Source: Gammaproteobacteria bacterium (GTDB lineage Bacteria; Pseudomonadota; Gammaproteobacteria; Steroidobacterales; XN24). Taken from it: 64,000 bases of DNA. The notes beneath the pieces were generated by a model, which did no database searches, was not told where the DNA came from, and saw only the letters and a program-made list of their open reading frames with translations. Location of the stretch: the NCBI GenBank assembly GCA_024640085.1, contig JAHEFR010000001.1, positions 62,001 to 126,000 on the forward strand, in the 5' to 3' direction. A program made the translations under genes and the position numbers. Positions 28,822-38,698 of this stretch are shown one piece after another. Within the stretch, counting starts at the first letter, position 1. The number at the start of each line of letters is the position of its first letter.

Positions 28822-29895
28822 GTGACCCACTCCAACCGCCACTTTACCCGGCCCCTGTGGCTGATACTCGTCCTGGGCTTTGTCGCTGCGCCCGACGCAC
28901 TGGCCGTGGCCGTCCAGGGTCTTTACCAGGCCGAGGTGCCGATTGAGCAGGATACGCAGGGCATGAGGGCGGCCGCGTTCAGGGAAGCCATGGGCATCGT
29001 CCTGGTCCGGCTCACCGGTCGCGCGGACGCGGCGGCAAGCCCGGAGACCGAGGATATCCGCAGGGCTGCGGAGCGCTATGTTCAGCAGTACCGCCTGACT
29101 CGGGAAGGCAAGCTCTGGGTATCGTTCGACAGTGCCGCCCTGGACGCCGCGCTGGCAGAGCGCGGTCTTCCGATCTGGGGCGTCGAGCGGCCCGCGGTTC
29201 TGCTGATCCTGGCCGTGGATCAGGGCGGTGGCCAGCGTTTCGTGCTCTCCGCCGAGGATGAGATGCCGAATCCGGTCGCGGCGGAGCTTCGCGACAGGAT
29301 GCTGGGGTTGTCGGACAATCGGGGAGTGCCCATTATCCTGCCGCTGATGGACGCTCAGGATCAGACTGTCATCTCCTTCAGCGAGGCCTGGGGGGGCTTC
29401 GACCAGGCGCTGGAATCGGCGGGAGCGCGTTACGGTACGGATTCTGTCCTTCTCGGCCGGCTGATGATGGACGCAGAGTATCGCGTACGGTGGACCCTTT
29501 TCTCCCGCGACCAGTCCTACCGCTGGACCGGTGGTGTGGATGACGGAATCAACGGAGTCAGCGACCGGCTGGCCCAGCGTTACGCCGTGACCACGGGCGC
29601 TGCGGTGGAGGGCGAGATCGGGCTGGCGGTGACCAACGTCTCTTCGCTGGCGGATTACGCCAGGGTCCTCGCCTATCTGGAGAGGCTGACGGCAGTGCGG
29701 GCAGTAAATGTGCGCCGACTCCGAGACGACACGGCCGTTTTCGGCCTGCAACTCATCGGCAGCCTCGAGAACGTGGATCGTGCCATCCGCCTTGGCAGCC
29801 TGCTGAGCCCCGAGGCAGGCGCAAGGCCGGACTTGCCGACGATCGGGGTTCCGGGTTCCAGACCGGTCGTGCTGACCTATCGACTGCTGCCTTGA
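28822..29895 (+). CDS. DUF2066 domain-containing exported protein
   Basis: This 357-residue protein starts at GTG, with a signal peptide (LWLILVLGFVAAPDALA) cleaved near residue 30. The mature part has the DUF2066 region (VPIEQDTQGMRAAAFREAMG, then IVLVRLTGRADAAASPET). Later beta-strand-rich segments resemble periplasmic lipoprotein-like domains. The family sits next to purM/purN and hda throughout gammaproteobacteria, but its role is unknown; envelope function is presumed. It overlaps the next gene by 4 bases (TTGA). Confidence 0.87.
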   Translation: MTHSNRHFTRPLWLILVLGFVAAPDALAVAVQGLYQAEVPIEQDTQGMRAAAFREAMGIVLVRLTGRADAAASPETEDIRRAAERYVQQYRLTREGKLWVSFDSAALDAALAERGLPIWGVERPAVLLILAVDQGGGQRFVLSAEDEMPNPVAAELRDRMLGLSDNRGVPIILPLMDAQDQTVISFSEAWGGFDQALESAGARYGTDSVLLGRLMMDAEYRVRWTLFSRDQSYRWTGGVDDGINGVSDRLAQRYAVTTGAAVEGEIGLAVTNVSSLADYARVLAYLERLTAVRAVNVRRLRDDTAVFGLQLIGSLENVDRAIRLGSLLSPEAGARPDLPTIGVPGSRPVVLTYRLLP

Positions 29896-30446
29896 GACCC
29901 CGGGATATACCAAACGCGCTCTGCATCCTCAGGATGCTGATGGTCGCCCCGATCGTCTGGTGGTTGCTGTCGGGATCCTATGCCTGGGTCCTGGTCGTGT
30001 TTTTCGTGGCCGGGTTCACCGACGGTCTGGATGGTTTCCTGGCCAAGCGTTTCGAGTGGCGATCGAGGCTGGGAGGGATCCTCGACCCACTGGCCGACAA
30101 GCTGCTGCTTGTCAGTTCCTTCATCACACTAGGGTACATTGGCCTGGCGCCACTCTGGTTGCTGGTGGTGGTGGTGGCGCGGGATCTCATCATCGTCGCC
30201 GGCGCCGTGTCCTACCGCCTGTTCATCGGCAAGTTCGAAGCCAGTCCGACAACGGTCAGCAAGGCGAACTCGGCCTTGCAACTCCTCTATGTCCTCGGGG
30301 TCGTCGCCGATGCGGGATTCGCAGTGCCGGGCCGGCCGGTGGTGGATCTGATCGGCTACGGTGTGCTCGCCACAACTGCAGTGAGCGGCATCGACTACAT
30401 GGTGACCTGGGGTGTGCGCGCCTGGCAGGCCGGTCATCGCTCGTGA
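29892..30446 (+). CDS. CDP-alcohol phosphatidyltransferase family protein (PgsA-like)
   Basis: A 184-residue integral membrane enzyme that exchanges CMP of CDP-diacylglycerol for an alcohol phosphate. The catalytic signature D-x2-DG-x2-A-x9-G-x3-D-x3-D is present in TDGLDGFLAKRFEWRSRLGG and ILDPLADKLL. There are about five hydrophobic helices. The start is TTG, overlapping the DUF2066 stop. It is a paralogue of the main PgsA with unknown alcohol substrate; the linkage DUF2066-PgsA-like-hda is standard in this class. It is followed by hda after 13 bases. Confidence 0.9.
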   Translation: MRPRDIPNALCILRMLMVAPIVWWLLSGSYAWVLVVFFVAGFTDGLDGFLAKRFEWRSRLGGILDPLADKLLLVSSFITLGYIGLAPLWLLVVVVARDLIIVAGAVSYRLFIGKFEASPTTVSKANSALQLLYVLGVVADAGFAVPGRPVVDLIGYGVLATTAVSGIDYMVTWGVRAWQAGHRS

Positions 30447-30459
30447 CAGGCTGGGGACC

Positions 30460-31163
30460 GTGAAGCAGATCCCCTTGCCCGTCAAGCTCCGGGATACGGC
30501 AACCTTCTCTACCTACCGGGCCGGTCCCAACGGTGTTGCCGTTGACTACCTGCGCGCGCTGGCGAAGCGCGGATCCGGGGCCGGTGCCTGGATCTGGGGG
30601 CTGGCAGGCAGCGGCAAGAGCCACCTGCTGCAGGCCGTCTGCGCCGAAGCCGCGGAGCACGGCCACCGAGCCGCCTATCTGCCCATGACCGAGTTCGGGC
30701 CCATGGGCGCCGAAGCACTCGAGGGCTGGGCAGGAAACGCCATCGTTGCGGTGGACGAGGTGAGCGAGATTCTCGGCGACGTTCAACTGGAGACCGCCCT
30801 GTTCATGCTCTACAACGAGCTGGCCGAGACTGGCGGCGCGCTGCTGGCGGCAACCGCGGCGCCGCCATCGGCTGCGGGGGCATCCCTGCCGGATCTGCGC
30901 TCCCGGCTGGCGGCGGGGGCGGTTTTCCAACTCGTCCCCCTGGACGAGGCGGATGCCACCGTCGCGCTTCAATGTCGCGCCCGGAGCCGCGGGCTGGATC
31001 TCCCCGTGGAGACGGCCCGATACCTGCTCCACCGGGTTCCGCGGGATATGGCGTCATTATGCGACTGGCTGGATCGTCTGGACCTTGCCTCTCTGGCCGC
31101 TCAGCGACGACTCACCGTGCCCTTCGTGCGTGGCGTGCTGTCGGACGAGGGCGCCGGCCCGGG

Positions 31164-31167
<4 letters not shown>
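30460..31167 (+). CDS. hda: DnaA regulatory inactivator Hda
   Basis: A 235-residue AAA+ protein that promotes DnaA-ATP hydrolysis together with the sliding clamp (regulatory inactivation of DnaA). The N-terminus KQIPLPVKL is the beta-clamp-binding motif. Walker A GLAGSGKSHLLQAV and Walker B AIVAVDEVSEI follow, and the C-terminal lid helices are present. The GTG start at 30460 has tgggga upstream and places the clamp motif at residues 2-7; an in-frame ATG at 30412 overlaps the upstream gene and would bury it. The 3' end shares TTAG with the convergent DUF2069 gene. Confidence 0.93.
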
Positions 31168-32480
<1,313 letters not shown>

Positions 32481-32596
32481 GATTTGCCTTGTGTTTCTCA
32501 TGATCGGCCCCGTCGGCCGCTATGGTGACGGAGAGTCGTATGGAGTATATTTCGCGGAGTTTCACACCATCGCTGGCGTGAACGGTACAACAACCG

Positions 32597-32905
32597 ATGT
32601 TCAGAACCATAACAAGATCGCTGGCAGGAATTGCCGGACTCCTGGTGTTGCTGGTCCTATCCGCCTGCGCAGCCCCGCCGGTGCAGGAGATGAGCGATGC
32701 CCGGCAGGCGATCCAGGCGGCGCAGTCAGCAGGCGCGCAGAAATATGCGCCGGTCGTACTGCAGCAGGCCATGGATTACCTGAACAGCGCCGAGCGGAAG
32801 CTCGAGAAACGGGCGTACAACGGCGCCAAGAATGACGCTCGTCTGGCCAAGCAAAAGGCGACCCACGCCCGATCCATCGCCGAGACCATCGGCGGCGCCA
32901 ACTGA
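32597..32905 (+). CDS. DUF4398 domain-containing lipoprotein
   Basis: A 102-residue lipoprotein. The signal peptide LAGIAGLLVLLVLSAC has its lipobox at LSAC (Cys near 24). The mature part is mostly helical (EMSDARQAIQAAQSAGAQKY, then PVVLQQAMDYLNSAERKLEK), matching DUF4398. Related domains occur at the N-terminus of OmpA-type lipoproteins; this one ends after the helical region. The gene is divergent from arsC. A possible -10 TATATT lies at 32546-32551. Confidence 0.87.
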   Translation: MFRTITRSLAGIAGLLVLLVLSACAAPPVQEMSDARQAIQAAQSAGAQKYAPVVLQQAMDYLNSAERKLEKRAYNGAKNDARLAKQKATHARSIAETIGGAN

Positions 32906-32957
32906 GGCGGCGCAACTCGACCCATGCCCCGCAAATCAGGCACCCCAGCCCGTCACC

Positions 32958-33236
32958 GTGGCTGATTGTTGTCGCCGATGCCTAGTAAGCGGCCGGGTAC
33001 AGGGAGTCTTCTTCCGGGCCAGTACCGCCCGGCAGGCCCGCGCCCTCGGTATCACCGGCCACGCTATCAATCTGCCTGACGGCCGCGTGGAGGTCCTAGC
33101 CTGCGGGTCAACCGAGGCAGTGGACACGCTTTGCCGATGGCTCGGGAGGGGACCGTCCGCTGCCCGGGTGGATGAACTCGCCGTCGAGATGGCGGAATGT
33201 CCCGGCGGGGTTCCCGCGTCGTTCACGACCGGTTGA
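32958..33236 (+). CDS. acyP: Acylphosphatase
   Basis: A 92-residue ferredoxin-like fold enzyme that hydrolyses acyl phosphates. The catalytic Arg lies in VSGRVQGVFFRASTARQ and the catalytic Asn in GHAINLPDGRVEV. The GTG at 32958 is chosen because it gives the usual length of about 90 residues. An ATG at 32832 would overlap the DUF4398 gene and add 42 residues unlike the family. The upstream ribosome binding site is weak. Its stop is 5 bases from the convergent lytic transglycosylase. Confidence 0.86.
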   Translation: MADCCRRCLVSGRVQGVFFRASTARQARALGITGHAINLPDGRVEVLACGSTEAVDTLCRWLGRGPSAARVDELAVEMAECPGGVPASFTTG

Positions 33237-33241
33237 GCCGG

Positions 33242-33802
33242 TTACTGCTGATACCACTTTTCGCTGAGTCGGCGCATGACCCGGTCCGGATACCAGCGCT
33301 TGCCGGTGCTGCCGTTGTACCGCGACAGGGTCCGCGACAGATCTCCTGCCTCCATGTCGTAGTAGTACCGCAGGATGGTGCAGCCATAGCGCAGGTTCGT
33401 CCCGATCTCGAACAGGTTGTCGTCGGGGCGCCCGATCTCGTCGACCCAGAAGGGCATCACTTGCATCAGCCCCCGGGCGCCGGCCTCCGACAGGGCGAAA
33501 CGGTCGAAATTGCTTTCCACGTCCATGACCGCGAGGACCAGTTCCGGCGGCAAATCCACGCGACTCGCCTCCGCATGGGCCAGCCTCAGGATCGACAGGC
33601 GCTCGTCGTCTTCCGGGACCTGCCGGGCCAGTCTTGCGGACATGTCGGTCAGCCAGACCTGAGCGTCAAAACGGTCCACGAAACTGTCCGCTTCCGCGGC
33701 TGCGCTGGCCAGCCTCTGCTTGAGCAGCGGGTCGACCTGGCCGGGGTCCGCTGAGGCGGTGGCGGACAGGACCGCGGTGAGGAGGAGGACTCGCAGGATC
33801 AT
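33242..33802 (-). CDS. Lytic transglycosylase, SLT domain
   Basis: A 186-residue exported protein. The signal peptide ends near ATASA (residue 18). A helical segment is followed by an SLT-type domain: ELVLAVMDVESNFDRFALSE with the catalytic Glu96, GARGLMQVMPFWVDEIG, and GCTILRYYYDMEAGDLSRTL with RYNGSTGKRWYPDRVM. It cleaves peptidoglycan glycan strands to 1,6-anhydro products in the periplasm. It lies 3 bases downstream of proS, which is a common gammaproteobacterial arrangement. Confidence 0.92.
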   Translation of the reverse strand: MILRVLLLTAVLSATASADPGQVDPLLKQRLASAAAEADSFVDRFDAQVWLTDMSARLARQVPEDDERLSILRLAHAEASRVDLPPELVLAVMDVESNFDRFALSEAGARGLMQVMPFWVDEIGRPDDNLFEIGTNLRYGCTILRYYYDMEAGDLSRTLSRYNGSTGKRWYPDRVMRRLSEKWYQQ

Positions 33803-33805
33803 CGG

Positions 33806-35530
33806 TCAATCTGTCCCGAGGCCCTCGCGGACCAGCCTGACGGCGGTGTCTGCCAGTCCCTCGCAGGGAAGCCGACCCGATTCTTCCTGCCGGCGGTGCT
33901 TGTATTCCACCTGACCTTCATCCAGGGCCCGCTCGCCGATGACGATGCGGTGAGGGATGCCGATGAGATCGCAATCGGCGAATTTCACGCCCGGGCGCGC
34001 GTCCCTGTCGTCGTAGAGGACCTCGATCCCTCGGGCCCGCAGTTCATCGTACAGGGACTCCGATGCCTCTTTGACGCGAGGCGATTTCTGCAGATTGATC
34101 GGTACCAGCACTACCTGGAAAGGGGCGATGGGTTCCGGCCACACGATGCCCCGATCGTCATGGTTCTGCTCGATGGCGGCCGCCACGAATCGCGTCACGC
34201 CGATCCCGTAGCATCCCATCAGCATCGGCCGATCCTGGCCGCTGTCGTCGAGCACCGTGGCACCCATTGCCTCGCTGTACTTGCGTCCGAGCTGGAACAC
34301 GTGACCGACTTCGATGCCCCGGGCGATCTCCATAGGGCCTGATCCGTCAGGACTCTGATCGCCGGAGACCACATTTCTCAGATCGACGAACCGCGGCTCC
34401 GGGAGGTCCCGCTCCCAATTGACACCAACCAGATGGGCATCGTCTTCGTTGGCGCCGGTCACGAAGTCCGCCATGGAGGCTGTGGCATGATCGGCGTAGA
34501 CCGGGCAGGTCAGACCTACCGGTCCGATGAATCCCGCCTCGCAGCCGGCGGTGGTTCGGATGGCGTCTGGCCCGGCCATCTTCAGGGGCGCCGCGATACC
34601 ATCGATCTTGGCAGCCTTGATAGCGTTCAATTCGTGATCGCCGCGGATCACCAGGGCCACGGGAGTGCCGTCCTCACCGTCCACCAGCAGCGTCTTTACG
34701 CACCGCGCCGGGTCGATCTCCAAATGGGCGGTCAGTTCGGCGATGGTTCTGATGCCGGGGGTGGCAACCTTGTCCAGGACAGCGGCCGGCGCGGGACGCT
34801 CGTCCCCGGGCGCCAGGGCCCGGGCCATCTCGACGTTGGCCGCGTAGTCACCGTCCACGGCGTAGGCGATGGCGTCTTCGCCGGAGTCGGCCAGGACATG
34901 GAATTCGTGGGAGACGCTGCCGCCGATGGCTCCTGTATCCGCCTCCACGGCTCGGAACCTGAGCCCCATGCGTGAGCAGACGGCGGCGTAGGCCTCGTAC
35001 ATGCGGCGATAGGTCTTATCGAGGCAGGCCTCGTCCAGATGGAAGGAGTACGCGTCCTTCATGATGAACTCCCGGGCGCGCATCACCCCGAAACGGGGCC
35101 GGATCTCGTCCCGGAACTTGGTCTGGATCTGGTAGTAGTTGACGGGGAGCTGCCGGTAGCTTTTCAGTTCCCGACGAGCGATGTCCGTGATGACTTCCTC
35201 GTGGGTCGGGCCGAGGCAGAAGCCGCGGTCGTGCCGGTCGGTGAACCGGAGCAGTTCCGGCCCGAAATGGCTCCAACGCCCCGATTCCTCCCAGAGCTCC
35301 GCCGGCTGGACCACCGGCATCAACAACTCCAGGGCGCCGGTCGCATCCATCTCTTCCCTCACGATGCGTTCCACTTTCCGCAGGACCCGCAGGCCCAGCG
35401 GCATCCAGGTATAAAGGCCCGAGGCGAGAGGCCGGATCATGCCGGCCCGCAGCATGAGCTGGTGGCTGACCACCTCCGCACCGGCGGGCACTTCCTTGAG
35501 TGTGACGAGGGGATATTGAGAGAGACGCAT
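33806..35530 (-). CDS. proS: Prolyl-tRNA synthetase, bacterial type with editing domain
   Basis: A 574-residue class II synthetase. Motif 2 is in [20 protein letters not shown] and motif 3 in [20 protein letters not shown]. An inserted YbaK-like editing domain (about 225-390) lies between them, with [20 protein letters not shown]. The C-terminal anticodon-binding domain ends with the tail [18 protein letters not shown]. It begins [20 protein letters not shown] as in bacterial proteins. It is divergent from the KARI-like gene. Confidence 0.97.
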   Translation of the reverse strand: MRLSQYPLVTLKEVPAGAEVVSHQLMLRAGMIRPLASGLYTWMPLGLRVLRKVERIVREEMDATGALELLMPVVQPAELWEESGRWSHFGPELLRFTDRHDRGFCLGPTHEEVITDIARRELKSYRQLPVNYYQIQTKFRDEIRPRFGVMRAREFIMKDAYSFHLDEACLDKTYRRMYEAYAAVCSRMGLRFRAVEADTGAIGGSVSHEFHVLADSGEDAIAYAVDGDYAANVEMARALAPGDERPAPAAVLDKVATPGIRTIAELTAHLEIDPARCVKTLLVDGEDGTPVALVIRGDHELNAIKAAKIDGIAAPLKMAGPDAIRTTAGCEAGFIGPVGLTCPVYADHATASMADFVTGANEDDAHLVGVNWERDLPEPRFVDLRNVVSGDQSPDGSGPMEIARGIEVGHVFQLGRKYSEAMGATVLDDSGQDRPMLMGCYGIGVTRFVAAAIEQNHDDRGIVWPEPIAPFQVVLVPINLQKSPRVKEASESLYDELRARGIEVLYDDRDARPGVKFADCDLIGIPHRIVIGERALDEGQVEYKHRRQEESGRLPCEGLADTAVRLVREGLGTD

Positions 35531-35582
35531 CGGGATATCCTGGGCGCTGGTGTAGTCTTCAGGTGGATCGCTGCGGGCCGTA

Positions 35583-35612
35583 TTGTAAGCGGTCGGGCGA
35601 AGTTTGTACTGT
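35583..35612 (+). promoter_or_regulatory. Candidate sigma-70 promoter for KARI-like gene
   Basis: TTGTAA at 35583-35588, an 18-base spacer, and TACTGT at 35607-35612 lie in the 121-base region between divergent proS and the ilvC-like gene. It would give a leader of about 35 bases before the ATG at 35652. No leader peptide or attenuator rich in Leu/Ile/Val codons is visible. Confidence 0.3.
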
Positions 35613-35651
35613 CGCCGCCCACAGGCTGGCGCCGGCGGAGGTGGAGACGGA

Positions 35652-36644
35652 ATGCGCAGGTATTACGACAAGGACATCGATCACGACTGCATCAAGGGAT
35701 GCAAGGTGGCCGTGATGGGCTTCGGGGCCCAGGGCCGGGCGCATGCCCGGAACCTGGCCGATTCCAGCGTGGATGTGGTCGTCGGGCTGCGCGCCGATTC
35801 GCCGTCGCGGAGATCTTGCGAGGCCCTCGGTCTGTCGGTGGCGGACCCCCGGGAGGCCGCAATCGCAGCCGATCTGGTTGTGATGCTTGTGCCAGACGCG
35901 GACCAGCCCGCCCTGTACCGGAGCGTGCTCGAGGCAGCCATGAAGCCCGGGTCGGCCCTGGTTTTCGCTCACGGCTACAACATCCACTTCGGCCACATCC
36001 AGCCGAGGCCCGACCTGGACGTGATCATGGTGGCGCCGCTGGGGATTGGGGAACAGGTGCGCAGGACCTACGTCGCGGGCGGGGGTGTCCCCGCCCTTCT
36101 TGCCGTGTCCCGGGATGCGAGCGGCAGAGCGGTTGATCTCGCGCTCGCTTACGCGGGCGCCAACGGTCATGGCCGCGCCGGCATCTTCGAGACGAGCTTC
36201 CGCGAGGAGACCGAGACGGACCTGTTTGCGGAACAGGCCGTGCTCTGTGGCGGCCTGACGCACCTGATCGTCGCCGCGTACGAGACCCTCGTCGGCGCGG
36301 GCTATCCGGAGGAACTGGCGTACTTCGGCTGCCTGCACGAGGTCAAGCTCATCGCCGACCTCGTACACAGCCGGGGGATCGCGGGAATGCGGGGATCCAT
36401 CTCCAGCACCGCCGCCTTTGGCGACTATTCCCGGGGGCCTCGGGTCATCAACGATCGCAGCCGCGAAGAGATGGCGAAGATGCTCGAGGAGATTCGCAAC
36501 GGCGAGTTCGACCGGGAACTCTCCGCCGAGGCCCGTGCTGGATTCCCGGTACTCCGCCGCGAGCGCGCCCGGGCCGAATCTCATTCCATCGAACAGGTGG
36601 GTAGTCGCCTCCGTGCCATGATGCCGTGGCTTGACGAGGACTAG
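35652..36644 (+). CDS. Ketol-acid reductoisomerase-like protein with altered active site
   Basis: A 330-residue IlvC homologue, close to the 338 of class I KARI and alignable without gaps up to residue 251. The NADP loop is [15 protein letters not shown]. His107, Asp190, Glu194, Glu230 and Ser251 are present, in [24 protein letters not shown] and SISSTA. Two invariant residues are changed: Lys130 is Leu (VAPLGIGEQ instead of APKxPGH) and Glu226 is Gly (YFGCLHE instead of YFECLHE). Both are needed for the magnesium-dependent isomerisation in characterised enzymes. The neighbour pssA is the usual ilvC neighbour, but ilvB/ilvN are absent. A normal KARI should exist elsewhere. It may be a reductase with another substrate. 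Confidence 0.85.
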   Translation: MRRYYDKDIDHDCIKGCKVAVMGFGAQGRAHARNLADSSVDVVVGLRADSPSRRSCEALGLSVADPREAAIAADLVVMLVPDADQPALYRSVLEAAMKPGSALVFAHGYNIHFGHIQPRPDLDVIMVAPLGIGEQVRRTYVAGGGVPALLAVSRDASGRAVDLALAYAGANGHGRAGIFETSFREETETDLFAEQAVLCGGLTHLIVAAYETLVGAGYPEELAYFGCLHEVKLIADLVHSRGIAGMRGSISSTAAFGDYSRGPRVINDRSREEMAKMLEEIRNGEFDRELSAEARAGFPVLRRERARAESHSIEQVGSRLRAMMPWLDED

Positions 36645-36720
36645 GGCTGGTCCGGCGCCGTCATTGGAGCCCCCACGATGTGGCGCGCGGTGTGCGGATG
36701 GGTCTAAAGTGTAATCCTTG

Positions 36721-36737
36721 GCCGGGGATATCCCGGC
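36721..36737 (+). promoter_or_regulatory. Inverted repeat just upstream of pssA ribosome binding site
   Basis: GCCGGG (36721-36726) and CCCGGC (36732-36737) form a 6-base stem around GATAT, ending 7 bases before the AGGAGG Shine-Dalgarno at 36745-36750. It could be a small leader hairpin affecting access to the ATT start, or a protein-binding palindrome. Nothing else distinguishes the 114-base gap. Confidence 0.3.
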
Positions 36738-36758
36738 ACTGAACAGGAGGGCGTAACC

Positions 36759-37517
36759 ATTCGCCGGGGAATCTACCTTCTGCCGAATCTGATCACGACG
36801 GCGGCCCTCTTTGCGGGGTTCTTCGCTGTTGTCGCGGCCATGGACGGCAACTTCCACAAGGCCGCGGTGGCGATCTTTGTCGCCATGGTGATGGACGGTC
36901 TGGACGGCCGTGTCGCACGCCTGACCAGTACCGAGAGCGATTTCGGCAAGGAATACGACAGCCTGGCGGACATGGTGTCTTTCGGCATGGCGCCGGCGCT
37001 GGTCGTATACCAGTGGGGTGTGGTGAATCTGGCGGAATACGCCTGGCTGTGGGGCCGGCTTGGCTGGCTTACGGCGTTCTTCTACGCGGTGTGCGCGGCT
37101 TTCCGCCTCGCCCGGTACAACACGCGATTCGGTCTGGCGGACAAGCGGTTCTTCGAAGGTCTTCCGAGTCCGTCGGGCGCGGCTGTCGTGGCGGGGATGG
37201 TGTGGCTGTGCACCAAGTACGATTTCATTGGGCCCGTGGCATTTGCTCTGGTATTTGTCATCACGGCCGCGGCCGGCGCGCTGATGGTGAGCAACTTCGC
37301 CTTCTACAGCGGCCGGGATTTCAATCTGGGTGAGCGTATCCCGTTCGCATATCTCCTCGTCATCCCCGCGGTGTTCATGGTCATCTCCCTGGATCCGCCG
37401 CTGGTGCTGTTCGGACTGTTTTCCCTCTATGCCCTGTCCGGCCCCATCCTGAGCGGCTACCGGCTTGTCAGGCGCCGTCGCCGCCGGGCCGAGAGGGACC
37501 AAAGCAAGGCCGCCTGA
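36759..37517 (+). CDS. pssA: CDP-diacylglycerol--serine O-phosphatidyltransferase
   Basis: Makes phosphatidylserine, the precursor of phosphatidylethanolamine. A 252-residue membrane protein with the signature MDGLDGRVARLTSTESDFGK and EYDSLADMVSFG, and about seven hydrophobic segments. The family N-terminus RRGIYLLPNLITTAALFAG runs well upstream of the first ATG (36840), which would delete 27 conserved residues. No ATG, GTG or TTG exists in frame between the upstream TAA (36705-36707) and that region. ATT at 36759 has an ideal AGGAGG 8 bases before it and gives the conserved start. An AUU start is therefore inferred, as known for infC and pcnB of E. coli. It lies downstream of the ilvC-like gene as in relatives. 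Confidence 0.9.
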   Translation: MRRGIYLLPNLITTAALFAGFFAVVAAMDGNFHKAAVAIFVAMVMDGLDGRVARLTSTESDFGKEYDSLADMVSFGMAPALVVYQWGVVNLAEYAWLWGRLGWLTAFFYAVCAAFRLARYNTRFGLADKRFFEGLPSPSGAAVVAGMVWLCTKYDFIGPVAFALVFVITAAAGALMVSNFAFYSGRDFNLGERIPFAYLLVIPAVFMVISLDPPLVLFGLFSLYALSGPILSGYRLVRRRRRRAERDQSKAA

Positions 37518-37525
37518 AACCGCAG

Positions 37526-38167
37526 ATGGACCCTGTTCGCACTCGTTATCTCGAGGCCATGGGCATAACGCCGTGGGTGGCTCGGACGGCGACGCCGGAT
37601 CAGCGTCGTGACTGGCAGGAATTGCGGCAGAGCGTCGCCGGATGTGTGCTCTGCCCGCTGCATGAGGGGCGCACCCAGACCGTCTTCGGGGTGGGGAGCG
37701 AGTCTGCCGACTGGATGGTGATAGGAGAGGCTCCAGGTGCAGAGGAGGACCGTCTCGGCGAGCCTTTCGTCGGCCGTGCCGGCCAGTTGCTGGACGAGAT
37801 GCTAAAGGCTCTCGGGCAGTCCAGGGAAACGGCGTTTATCGCGAATATCCTGAAATGCCGGCCGCCGAACAACCGGGACCCCCAACCCGAGGAGGCCGCC
37901 TGTTGCGCGCCCTATCTCGAGCGTCAGATCGAAATGGTGGCGCCCCGTATCATCCTTGCGGTGGGGCGTATTGCCGCTCAGAACCTGCTTTCGACGGATT
38001 CCCCGATCGGCCGCATGCGCGGCCGCGTCTTCCACTATGGCGCCCGGCGCGTGCCGGTCGTGGTCACGTACCATCCGGCCTATCTGCTGCGGCGGCCTTC
38101 GGAGAAGGGCAAGGTCTGGCGTGATTTGCTGTTCGCTGCCAACCTGGTCGCCGGGTCTTCTCGATGA
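37526..38167 (+). CDS. Uracil-DNA glycosylase, family 4 (Fe-S)
   Basis: Removes uracil from DNA. The 213 residues include motif [21 protein letters not shown] and motif [16 protein letters not shown]. Four cluster Cys are placed as in family 4: Cys40 and Cys43 (CVLC), Cys111 and Cys127 ([10 protein letters not shown] then CCAPY). The N-terminal 35 residues are an extension resembling those fused in some gammaproteobacterial versions. It is followed by rimI with a 4-base overlap, so the two are coupled. Confidence 0.93.
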   Translation: MDPVRTRYLEAMGITPWVARTATPDQRRDWQELRQSVAGCVLCPLHEGRTQTVFGVGSESADWMVIGEAPGAEEDRLGEPFVGRAGQLLDEMLKALGQSRETAFIANILKCRPPNNRDPQPEEAACCAPYLERQIEMVAPRIILAVGRIAAQNLLSTDSPIGRMRGRVFHYGARRVPVVVTYHPAYLLRRPSEKGKVWRDLLFAANLVAGSSR

Positions 38168-38640
38168 TCGCCCGCGTCATCGCCCGCGCACCACTGCTGC
38201 GCCGGATGCTGGCGGCCGACATCCCCGCCGTGGCGGAGATGGAGAGGCAGGCTTACGAATTCCCATGGACCGAGGGAATATTCCGGGACTGCCTGAGGGT
38301 TGGCTACGACTGCCGGGTCCTGGAAGGCAACGGCGGGGCGCTGCAGGGATACGTCGTCCTTTCGGTGGCCGTCGCGGAGGCCCATTTGCTGAACCTGTGC
38401 GTACATCCCGACCGCCGCCGCTGTGGCCTTGGCAGGGACATGCTGAATCACGCCATGATTACGGCGAGAATCGCCGGAGCGGAGCGGATGTTCCTGGAGG
38501 TGCGGCCTTCGAATGCGCCGGCACTGAAGCTTTACGACGAAGAGGGATTCGTCTGTATCGGGCGTCGTCCGCAGTACTACCGGTCGCGCACGGGCCGCGA
38601 GGACGCGGTCGTCCTGGCGCGGGAACTGGGTAAGGCATGA
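38164..38640 (+). CDS. rimI: Ribosomal protein S18 alanine N-acetyltransferase
   Basis: A 158-residue GNAT acetyltransferase. MERQAYEFPWTEGIFRDCL is the RimI-type acceptor region, LNLCVHPDRRRCGLGRDML carries the acetyl-CoA loop R-x2-G-x-G, and LEVRPSNAPALKLYDEEGFV is the conserved C-terminal part. It overlaps the glycosylase gene in ATGA. The UDG4-rimI order is common in gammaproteobacteria and supports the assignment over a generic GNAT. Confidence 0.92.
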   Translation: MIARVIARAPLLRRMLAADIPAVAEMERQAYEFPWTEGIFRDCLRVGYDCRVLEGNGGALQGYVVLSVAVAEAHLLNLCVHPDRRRCGLGRDMLNHAMITARIAGAERMFLEVRPSNAPALKLYDEEGFVCIGRRPQYYRSRTGREDAVVLARELGKA

Positions 38641-38698
38641 TCCTGCCGCGGGCTGGCGCCTGAGGTACAATACGCCGCCCTGATTCCGACCCCTGACC

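Noticed and set aside
35531-35651. Leader peptide or attenuator before the ilvC-like gene
   Set aside because: No short frame with clustered Leu, Ile or Val codons and no terminator hairpin.
35559-37502. 647-residue open frame on the minus strand across the KARI-like gene and pssA
   Set aside because: It is antisense to two genes with clear family motifs. Its Arg/His/Gln-rich composition is that expected from the opposite strand of GC-rich coding DNA.
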